A DNA stretch of 50,286 nucleotides from Alistipes sp. Its GTDB lineage: Bacteria > Bacteroidota > Bacteroidia > Bacteroidales > Rikenellaceae. The stretch covers positions 1-50,286 of the forward strand of contig JAFNYX010000069.1 of NCBI GenBank assembly GCA_017654125.1, read 5' to 3'. Shown here piece after piece: positions 43,632-50,286 of the stretch. The notes under the pieces are model-generated. The model saw only the letters and a list, made by a program, of their open reading frames with translations, was not told where the DNA came from and did not search any database. Position 1 is the stretch's first letter; each line of letters starts with the position of its first letter. The position numbers and the translations under genes are program-made.

Positions 43632-44825
43632 ATGAAAAAGAGAATTTTAGCGATGTTGCTCGCCGTGGCTCTCGTTTTGCCGGTTGCGGCACAGGAGAAG
43701 GCTGCACAGGATCAGGGCTACAAGTTCACCGATGGTAAGATGGTGAAGGGTACTTCCGTAAAGAATCAGTTCCGTAGTGGTACCTGCTGGTGTTTTTCGG
43801 CACTCTCGTTTTTGGAGAATGAGATTATGCGTGCCGGTGGTGAGGAGATGGATCTCTCGGAGATGTGGATTGTCCGTAACGTATATTTCGAAAAGGCTGT
43901 GAAGTATGTGCGTCTGCACGGTGCGCTCAACTTTGCGGTTGGTGGTGCATTCCACGATGTTACGGAGGGTATCAAGAAGTATGGTATCGTTCCACAGGAG
44001 GTATATACCGGTATGAACTATGGTACGGAGTTGCCTCACTTCAACGAGATTGATGCCGTGTTGAAGGCGTATGTCGAGGCGATTATCAAGAATCCTAACA
44101 AGACGCTCACGACCGCATGGCAGGCAGGTTTGAATGGTATTCTGGATGCATATTTCGGAGTGATGCCGGAGAAGTTCACTTATAAGGGTAAGGAGTACAC
44201 TCCGAAGTCGTTTGCAGAGTCGTTGCCGATTGATATGAACGACTATGTTTCGCTTTCGTCGTTCACGCACCATCCGTTCTACGAGCAGTTCGTTATTGAG
44301 GTGCCGGATAACTGGATGTGGGCGAGCGTGTATAACCTTCCACTCGAAGAGATGATGGCGTGCGTGGATGCTGCATTGGAGAATGGCTATTCGGTAGGTT
44401 GGGCTTCTGATGTATCGGAGAAGGGTTTCAGCCGTACGAAGGCAATCGCTATTGTTCCGGAGGATAACGTGGATAATATGAGCGGTACGGATGCCGAGCG
44501 TTGGGGTGCAATGACCGAGCGCGAGCGTAACGAGGCGTTGTATAGCTTCGATAAGCCTGGTAAGGAGAAGAAGATTACCCAGCAGATGCGCCAGACGGCT
44601 TACGATAACTACCAGACCACCGATGACCACGGTATGGTAATCGAAGGTACGGCTACCGACCAGTGTGGTAATCCGTATTTCAAGGTTAAGAACTCGTGGG
44701 GTGTACGTCCGCCGTATAATGGATACTATTACTTCTCGCGTCCGTTCGTCGAGTATAAGACGATGTCGGTGATGATTAACAAGAATGCACTTCCAAAGCA
44801 GATTTGCAAGAAGTTGGGCTTGTAA
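43632..44825 (+). CDS. Exported C1B cysteine aminopeptidase (bleomycin-hydrolase-like)
   Basis: This 397-residue protein has a signal peptide (cut near PVAAQ) and a papain-like C1B peptidase. The oxyanion glutamine and nucleophile are in VKNQFRSGTCWCFSA (Cys52), the catalytic histidine is His333 in DDHGMVIEGTA, and the asparagine is in VKNSWG. The length and the insertion pattern fit PepC/bleomycin hydrolase. Unlike the cytosolic E. coli-type or lactococcal enzymes, it is exported, which is usual in Bacteroidetes. It starts 10 bp after topA, so it may share its transcript. Confidence 0.93.
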   Translation: MKKRILAMLLAVALVLPVAAQEKAAQDQGYKFTDGKMVKGTSVKNQFRSGTCWCFSALSFLENEIMRAGGEEMDLSEMWIVRNVYFEKAVKYVRLHGALNFAVGGAFHDVTEGIKKYGIVPQEVYTGMNYGTELPHFNEIDAVLKAYVEAIIKNPNKTLTTAWQAGLNGILDAYFGVMPEKFTYKGKEYTPKSFAESLPIDMNDYVSLSSFTHHPFYEQFVIEVPDNWMWASVYNLPLEEMMACVDAALENGYSVGWASDVSEKGFSRTKAIAIVPEDNVDNMSGTDAERWGAMTERERNEALYSFDKPGKEKKITQQMRQTAYDNYQTTDDHGMVIEGTATDQCGNPYFKVKNSWGVRPPYNGYYYFSRPFVEYKTMSVMINKNALPKQICKKLGL

Positions 44826-44890
44826 GAGAGTTGTTTATTGAAATCTTGGGCTGGTGCGACATTGTTGCCGATGCAGCCGCAGAATAGACA

Positions 44891-44935
44891 AAACGACCGA
44901 TTGTTCCAAAGGAGGACAATCGGTCGTTTGTTTTT
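44891..44935. terminator. Bidirectional terminator between the peptidase and glnN
   Basis: AAACGACCGATTGT (44891-44904) pairs perfectly with ACAATCGGTCGTTT (44916-44929), followed by GTTTTTG. Convergent genes end on both sides of it. Confidence 0.88.
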
Positions 44936-44953
44936 GCACGCGCGCGAGTGCGA

Positions 44954-47128
44954 TTACTTTATAAAGAGTATCTCTCGATATTTAGGGAGTGTCCAAATCT
45001 GGTCATCGACAACCTCTTCCAAGCGGTCGATGTGATCGCGGATTTTGCCGAAATATACCGCCACGGTGTCGTGGTAAGCAATTGCACGCTGACGAATATC
45101 CTCGATGCGGTTGGCGCGCTTGCGACACTCGATCATCTCATTGACGAGCGTGATGATGGTCGCCGTGCGGTCCTGGATGTTCTGTATGAGTTCGGTGTCG
45201 GTTTTGGCGTCGAGACCGAGTTGATGCATCTTCCATACTTTATCGAGCAATACGCCTTCGTACTTCGAAGCAATCGGTACGATGTGGTTCAGGGCGAGGT
45301 CGCCGAGTACGCGTGCCTCAATCTGAATCTTCTTGACGTACATCTCGCGCTTGATTTCGGCGCGTGCCTCCAACTCTATCTTATTAAATACACCTGTGTG
45401 CTCGAATAGTCGAATTGTGCGTTCGTCGAGCAGACGGTCAAAGTTGAGCGGGGTGGATGTTTCGCAGTCGAGACCCCTGCGAGCTGCCTCCTTGCGCCAC
45501 TCGTCCGAATATCCGTTGCCGTCGAAACGAATTGGCAGACATTCGTTGATGATTTCGCGTACGGTCTCGTAGATGGCCTTTTCCTTCTTTACTCCGCCCT
45601 CGATGCGTTCATCCACACGATGTTTGAACTCTGCGAGCTGCTCGGCTACGGCAGCATTGAGGACAATCATCGCTTCGGCGCAGTTGTCAGATGCGCCTAA
45701 TGCGCGGAATTCGAAGCGGTTACCCGTAAACGCGAAAGGCGACGTACGGTTGCGGTCCGTGTTGTCGAGGAGCAACGACGGAATCTGTGTGAGACCGCTC
45801 ATGCGGAATGCGTTCTTTGAGTCGAAGCGTATATCGGTATCGCCGTGTGACGACGCAATCTTGTCGAGCACGGAGGAAACCTGCGTGCCGAGGAATGTCG
45901 AGATTATGGCCGGTGGTGCCTCTCCGGCACCGAGTCGCTGCTCGTTTGTGGCGGTCATTACGGATGCTTTGAGTAGGCCGTTGTGGCGATATACGGCAGC
46001 AATCACATTCACGAGGAAGGTGATAAATTGCAGATTCTCGAATGCTGTCTTACCCGGACTGAGCAGATTGACACCCGAATCGGTGCCGAGCGACCAGTTG
46101 TTGTGCTTGCCCGAGCCGTTGATGCCCTTGAATGGCTTTTCGTGCAGCAGCACTCGGAAGTGGTGGCGTGTTGCAACTTGATGCATAACGGTAATGAGCA
46201 GCTGATTGTGGTCGTTGGCAAGGTTTGCCTCCTCGTAAATTGGAGCTACCTCAAATTGGTTGGGAGCCACCTCGTTATGGCGCGTTTTGAGCGGAATGCC
46301 GAGTCGCAGGCACTCGTATTCAAGATCCTTCATGAATGCGAGTACGCGCGATGGAATAGCGCCGAAATAGTGATCGTCCAACTGCTGGTTTTTTGCTGCC
46401 TCGTGGCCCATCATCGTACGTCCGGTCTGTATCAAATCGGGACGAGCCGAGTAGAGCGAGTCGTCAATAAGGAAGAACTCCTGCTCCCAGCCGAGGTATG
46501 AAAAGACGCGCTCGACACTCTTGTCGAAGTAGCGACACACGTCGGTAGCTGCCTTGTTTACGGCCGAAATCGAACGTAAAAGCGGTGTTTTGTAATCCAA
46601 TGCCTCGCCCGTATAGGAGATGAAGAGTGTCGGGATACAGAGCGTCGTATCGACGATAAATGCCGGCGACGTAGGGTCCCATGCCGAGTATCCGCGAGCC
46701 TCAAAAGTGTTGCGAATACCGCCACTCGGGAACGACGAAGCGTCGGGCTCTTGCTGTGTGAGCACCTTGCCCGAGAACTCTTCAAGCATGCCTCCATTGC
46801 CATCCGTTTCACCGAACGAATCGTGTTTTTCGGCTGTTCCACCCGTCAATGGTTGGAACCAGTGGCAATAGTGGTCGGCTCCGTTCTCTAATGCCCATTG
46901 GCGCATGCCTGCCGCAATGGCGTCGGCGATGCCTTGCGAGAGGGGAGTGTTATTCTCGATGGTTGCAATGAGAGCTTCGTAGGTCTGCTTGCTCAAATAT
47001 TTACGCATCTGTTTGCGACCGAAAACGCGCTCGCCGAAGTAGTCGGACGGATTGTTGCTCGGTGCTTTAACCTCTACCGCCTTGTGCGACAGAGCGGTCT
47101 CCAACATTTTGAATCGTAGAAGTGACAT
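44954..47128 (-). CDS. glnN: Type III glutamine synthetase
   Basis: This 724-residue protein has the length of GSIII, much larger than GSI (about 470). Family landmarks include FGERVFGRKQMRKYL, ADHYCHWFQPLTGGTAEKHDSF, GWEQEFFLIDDSLY, RHNEVAPNQFEVAPIYEEANLANDHNQLL and HEKPFKGINGSGKHNNWSLGTD, which hold metal and glutamate ligands. It makes glutamine from glutamate, ammonia and ATP as a dodecamer. It is monocistronic, with a promoter element at 47167-47174 (minus). Confidence 0.97.
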   Translation of the reverse strand: MSLLRFKMLETALSHKAVEVKAPSNNPSDYFGERVFGRKQMRKYLSKQTYEALIATIENNTPLSQGIADAIAAGMRQWALENGADHYCHWFQPLTGGTAEKHDSFGETDGNGGMLEEFSGKVLTQQEPDASSFPSGGIRNTFEARGYSAWDPTSPAFIVDTTLCIPTLFISYTGEALDYKTPLLRSISAVNKAATDVCRYFDKSVERVFSYLGWEQEFFLIDDSLYSARPDLIQTGRTMMGHEAAKNQQLDDHYFGAIPSRVLAFMKDLEYECLRLGIPLKTRHNEVAPNQFEVAPIYEEANLANDHNQLLITVMHQVATRHHFRVLLHEKPFKGINGSGKHNNWSLGTDSGVNLLSPGKTAFENLQFITFLVNVIAAVYRHNGLLKASVMTATNEQRLGAGEAPPAIISTFLGTQVSSVLDKIASSHGDTDIRFDSKNAFRMSGLTQIPSLLLDNTDRNRTSPFAFTGNRFEFRALGASDNCAEAMIVLNAAVAEQLAEFKHRVDERIEGGVKKEKAIYETVREIINECLPIRFDGNGYSDEWRKEAARRGLDCETSTPLNFDRLLDERTIRLFEHTGVFNKIELEARAEIKREMYVKKIQIEARVLGDLALNHIVPIASKYEGVLLDKVWKMHQLGLDAKTDTELIQNIQDRTATIITLVNEMIECRKRANRIEDIRQRAIAYHDTVAVYFGKIRDHIDRLEEVVDDQIWTLPKYREILFIK

Positions 47129-47596
47129 GCTTTTGTCTGTTTTATGTTTCGTTTTGCTTTGTGCTGCAAATATAGTGCGTTTTTGGTGAAGTTGTTTGTT
47201 TTTAGTGAAGTTTTTTTGCTAAAATTGTGACGGTTTATCGAAAAACAATAATATGTGTTTTGTGTATATATTGAAAAACAATAAATGGTATTTGATTTTG
47301 AATTGAAAATCAAAAATGATTTTTTGCCCTATTGTATTTTTCGTATTCCCTAAATTCTCTACCCACCCCTAACGATATGTACCCTATAAAGGAGACTTTT
47401 AACTTTTATTTTTTAATTTTTAATTAAAAGCATGGCTGACTCTCGAAAATTATTGCTAACTTTACGCGCATTTTGAAGTGATGCGCGAGAGTGGTGTTGG
47501 CGCGAGTGGCGCAAATGCGTGTGGATGGATGTGCAAAATGCAAGGTGTAAACGAAAAAATCAATAAAACCCTAAACAATAAAAACAACAAAAAATT
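47129..47596. other. 468-bp divergent intergenic region
   Basis: AT-rich spacer between glnN and mutA. It holds the glnN promoter element, an AT hairpin (TTTGATTTT 47291-47299 with AAAATCAAA 47306-47314), and a CGCGCA/TGCGCG hairpin (47465-47487) upstream of mutA. TAACTTTA near 47457 is an imperfect -7 match for mutA. I see no gene or riboswitch core. Confidence 0.55.
47167..47174 (-). promoter_or_regulatory. -7 element of glnN
   Basis: The minus strand reads TATATTTG, a TAnnTTTG match 38 bp upstream of the glnN start codon. A -33 element is not clear. Confidence 0.55.
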
Positions 47597-49435
47597 ATGG
47601 CAACAACCAATCGTGAAAAGTTATTTGCCGAGTTTCCTGGTGTCTCGACCGAGACTTGGGAGGCGGCGATAGCTGTTGACCTCAAAGGTGCCGACTATGA
47701 GCGCAAATTGGTATGGCGTACAAACGAGGGTTTCAACCTTCGTCCGTACTATCGTGCCGAGAACCTTGAAGGTCTTAAAACTTTGGGTACTCAGCCGGGT
47801 GAGTTCCCTTATTTGAGAGGTGTAAGCGGCGATAACAACTGGCTTACGCATCAGACTATTTCGGTTAAGTGTCCGAAGGAGGCAAACGCTACGGCGTTGA
47901 AGATGCTCTCTTCGGGTGTGGATTCGCTCGGTTTCTGCTTCTGCGATGCGGAGTATGTTCCGACTGCCGAGGATATTGATACGCTGCTTGCAGGTATCGT
48001 TCTTCCGGCTGTTGAACTTACGTTCTGTGGCAAACCGGTTGCTACGGTTGCACAGCTCGTTTTGGCAAAGGCAGAGAAGGATGGTGTAGCGAAAGCAGAC
48101 CTTCGTGCAAACTTCTGTCTCGACCCGCTCGTTAAGGGTATGACCGTAAATGGTGCTTGTTGCGATTGCGACGCACTCGTTTCGCTCGTAAAGAGTACGC
48201 AGGAGTACAAGCACGTTCGCGTGGTTACGGTTTCGGGCCACAACTTCTCGGATGCCGGCTCGACGATTGTCGAGGAGTTGGCATTCTCGCTTGCAGCTGC
48301 TCACGACTACCTCGTGTGGTTGATGGAGGAGGGTTGCACCGTAGATGAGGCTGCGAAGAAGATTCGCTTCTCGCTCGCCGTTACGTCGAACTACTTTATG
48401 GAGATGGCAAAGTTCCGTGCTGCGCGTCTTTTGTGGGCTAACATCGTGAAGAAGTACGAGCCGGCATGCGAGTGCTCGTGCAAGATGTTCGTACACGCAC
48501 GCACTTCGGCTTGGAACCAGACCGTATATGACCCATATGTAAACATGTTGCGTGGTACGACCGAAGCAATGTCGGCTGCAATCGCCGGCGTTCATTCGTT
48601 GGAGATTCTTCCGTTCGACTACTCGTATGAGACTCCGACCGAGTTCTCGTATCGTATTGCTCGTAACGAGGGCTTGCTCTTGAAGCACGAGTCGCACTTC
48701 GACCAGGTTATCGACCCGGCAGGTGGTTCGTACTATATCGAGACGCTGACCAACAGCATCGCCGAGGAGGCTTGGAAACTCTTCCTCGAAGTTGAGGAGA
48801 AGGGTGGCTATGAGGAGGCTCTCAAAGCGGGCTTCATCGTTGAGCGCGTTAAGGCGTCGGCTGCTGCGAAGGATAAGGCGGTTGCTACGCGTCGTCAGAT
48901 TTTGCTCGGTGCAAACCAATATCCTAACTTTACGGAGGTTGCTGACGAGCAGGTTTGCGCTTGCGTTGTAGAGCGTAAGGCGGATGAGGCAAATGTTCTC
49001 ACTCCGTATCGTGGTGCTATGGCATTCGAGCAGATGCGTCTGGGCGTTGACCGTTGCGGTAAGGAGCCAAAGGCATTCATGCTCACTTGCGGTAACCTCG
49101 CAATGGCTCGTGCGCGTGCACAGTTCTCGTGTAACTTCTTCGCTTGCGCAGGTATTCGCGTGCAGGACAACAACTTCTTCAAGAGTGTTGAGGAGGGTGT
49201 TGAGGCAGCGCTTGCATCGAAGGCGGACATCGTTGTTATCTGCGCGTCGGATGACGACTACGCAGAGTTGGCTCCGAAGGCAAAAGAGTTGCTCGGCGAC
49301 AAGGCAATCTTTGTTGTAGCCGGTGCTCCTGCTTGCACAGAGGAACTCCAAGCAAAGGGTATTAACAATTTCATCAGCGTCAAGAGCAACGTACTCGAAA
49401 CTTTGCGTGGCTACTTGAAGCAGATGGGTATCTAA
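47597..49435 (+). CDS. mutA: Methylmalonyl-CoA mutase small subunit
   Basis: This 612-residue protein follows the small-subunit pattern of heterodimeric methylmalonyl-CoA mutase: a TIM barrel ([40 protein letters not shown]) and a C-terminal flavodoxin-like domain ([19 protein letters not shown]) without the DxHxxG cobalamin motif, as expected for the non-catalytic subunit. The gene for the large subunit begins 17 bp downstream. The pair interconverts succinyl-CoA and R-methylmalonyl-CoA in the succinate-propionate route common in Bacteroidetes. Confidence 0.95.
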   Translation: MATTNREKLFAEFPGVSTETWEAAIAVDLKGADYERKLVWRTNEGFNLRPYYRAENLEGLKTLGTQPGEFPYLRGVSGDNNWLTHQTISVKCPKEANATALKMLSSGVDSLGFCFCDAEYVPTAEDIDTLLAGIVLPAVELTFCGKPVATVAQLVLAKAEKDGVAKADLRANFCLDPLVKGMTVNGACCDCDALVSLVKSTQEYKHVRVVTVSGHNFSDAGSTIVEELAFSLAAAHDYLVWLMEEGCTVDEAAKKIRFSLAVTSNYFMEMAKFRAARLLWANIVKKYEPACECSCKMFVHARTSAWNQTVYDPYVNMLRGTTEAMSAAIAGVHSLEILPFDYSYETPTEFSYRIARNEGLLLKHESHFDQVIDPAGGSYYIETLTNSIAEEAWKLFLEVEEKGGYEEALKAGFIVERVKASAAAKDKAVATRRQILLGANQYPNFTEVADEQVCACVVERKADEANVLTPYRGAMAFEQMRLGVDRCGKEPKAFMLTCGNLAMARARAQFSCNFFACAGIRVQDNNFFKSVEEGVEAALASKADIVVICASDDDYAELAPKAKELLGDKAIFVVAGAPACTEELQAKGINNFISVKSNVLETLRGYLKQMGI

Positions 49436-49451
49436 ACGGGAGGAACAGAAA

Positions 49452-50286
49452 ATGAGAGCAAAATTTGCAGAATTGAAATATGAGGGTGGCGCATGCCACT
49501 CGAACGAGTCGGTTAAGCCGGCTTGGATTACTGCCGAGCAGATATCTGTCAAGGATGGCTATACTGCGGCAGATTTGGAGGGTATGGAACATCTGAACTA
49601 TGCAGCAGGTGTGGCTCCGTTCCTTCGTGGACCATATTCGACGATGTACGTTATGCGTCCGTGGACGATTCGTCAGTATGCAGGTTTCTCGACTGCCGAG
49701 GAGTCGAACGCATTCTATCGTCGTAACTTGGCGGCAGGTCAGAAGGGTCTGTCGGTGGCATTCGACCTTGCAACGCACCGTGGCTACGATGCCGACCATC
49801 CGCGTGTAGTGGGTGACGTAGGTAAGGCTGGTGTATCGATTTGCTCGGTTGAGGATATGAAGGTGCTCTTCAATGGTATTCCGCTCGACAAGATGTCGGT
49901 GTCGATGACCATGAACGGTGCCGTGTTGCCTGTATTGGCATTCTATATCGTAACCGGTTTGGAGCAGGGTTGTACGCTCGACCAGCTGGCTGGTACCATC
50001 CAGAACGACATTTTGAAGGAGTTCATGGTGCGTAACACCTATATCTATCCTCCGAAGTTCTCGATGAAGATTATCGCTGATATTTTCGAGTACACCTCGA
50101 AGAATATGCCTAAGATTACCTCGATTTCCATTTCGGGTTATCACATGCAGGAGGCAGGTGCTACCGCAGATATTGAGTTGGCATACACTTTGGCAGACGG
50201 TTTGGAGTATCTTCGTGCAGGTATCAACGCAGGTATGTCAATTGATGCATTCGCACCACGTTTGTCATTCTTCTGGGCTATTGGTA
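49452..50286 (+). CDS. mutB: Methylmalonyl-CoA mutase large subunit (N-terminal part)
   Basis: The frame starts at ATG 49452 and runs off the window edge after 278 codons. It shows the catalytic TIM-barrel start: [58 protein letters not shown] and [25 protein letters not shown] (landmarks). The active-site tyrosine lies in RGPYSTMY and a substrate-binding histidine in YHMQEAGA. The C-terminal cobalamin-binding domain is outside the window. Only 16 bp separate it from mutA. Confidence 0.96.
   Translation, partial: MRAKFAELKYEGGACHSNESVKPAWITAEQISVKDGYTAADLEGMEHLNYAAGVAPFLRGPYSTMYVMRPWTIRQYAGFSTAEESNAFYRRNLAAGQKGLSVAFDLATHRGYDADHPRVVGDVGKAGVSICSVEDMKVLFNGIPLDKMSVSMTMNGAVLPVLAFYIVTGLEQGCTLDQLAGTIQNDILKEFMVRNTYIYPPKFSMKIIADIFEYTSKNMPKITSISISGYHMQEAGATADIELAYTLADGLEYLRAGINAGMSIDAFAPRLSFFWAIG

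Noticed and set aside
47340..47596. Cobalamin riboswitch upstream of the B12-dependent mutase genes
   Set aside because: Only a 6-bp hairpin is seen and no B12-box core or large multi-stem layout is visible.
47621..49552. 643-codon minus-strand frame opposite mutA
   Set aside because: Shadow of mutA; composition is rich in Arg, Cys and Leu without recognisable motifs, and the plus-strand gene is certain.

Overview
The window is a stretch of a Bacteroidales chromosome, possibly Rikenellaceae/Alistipes-like (genus placement is a weak guess). The reasons are Bacteroidetes-type promoters (TAnnTTTG at -7, often with TTTG about 20 bp upstream), few Shine-Dalgarno sites, many lipoproteins with acidic residues just after the lipobox cysteine, DUF4270 and DUF6029-like proteins, a type III glutamine synthetase, a sulfatase, and the Bacteroidetes succinylornithine-type carbamoyltransferase. 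No phage, IS element or CRISPR array was seen.

Layout. 1-208: 3' end of a gene cut by the window edge. 527-7289: envelope module A (large lipoprotein, TlpA-like thioredoxin, DUF6029-like outer-membrane barrel, Omp28-type thioredoxin-fold lipoprotein), closed by a terminator. 7430-10446: a coiled-coil lipoprotein and an Ig-like plus helveticin-like lipoprotein with their own promoter. 10562-10636: a CAU tRNA, divergent from a serine-type sulfatase (10751-12349). 12624-20763: a compact eight-gene arginine operon (GNAT, argG, argC, argD, argF', argB, argE-like, argH) with a terminator. 21034-31827: envelope module B (TlpA, barrel, a triple Omp28-type lipoprotein interrupted by an in-frame amber codon, then two large lipoproteins). 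32060-35529 (minus): tRNA-Glu, a lipoprotein hydrolase-like gene, tatA and a Gfo/Idh/MocA oxidoreductase. 35855-43621: housekeeping genes (uppP, truB, queA, a GT5-like half protein, DUF4270 lipoprotein, topA). 43632-50286: a C1B cysteine aminopeptidase, glnN (minus), and mutA with the start of mutB.

The most interesting content is the pair of paralogous modules A and B. Each couples a periplasmic CKPC thioredoxin, a predicted outer-membrane barrel with a conserved cysteine pair (CSGGVC) just before its last strand, and lipoproteins bearing thioredoxin-like CxxC motifs, next to large cysteine-containing lipoproteins. I infer a thiol-disulfide system that acts across the envelope or matures surface lipoproteins. 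I know of no described system of this form, and the functional link is inference from gene order and motifs. Module B also has a perfect 21-bp palindrome beside its promoter, and a TAG codon exactly where the tryptophan of a WCxxC motif would be.
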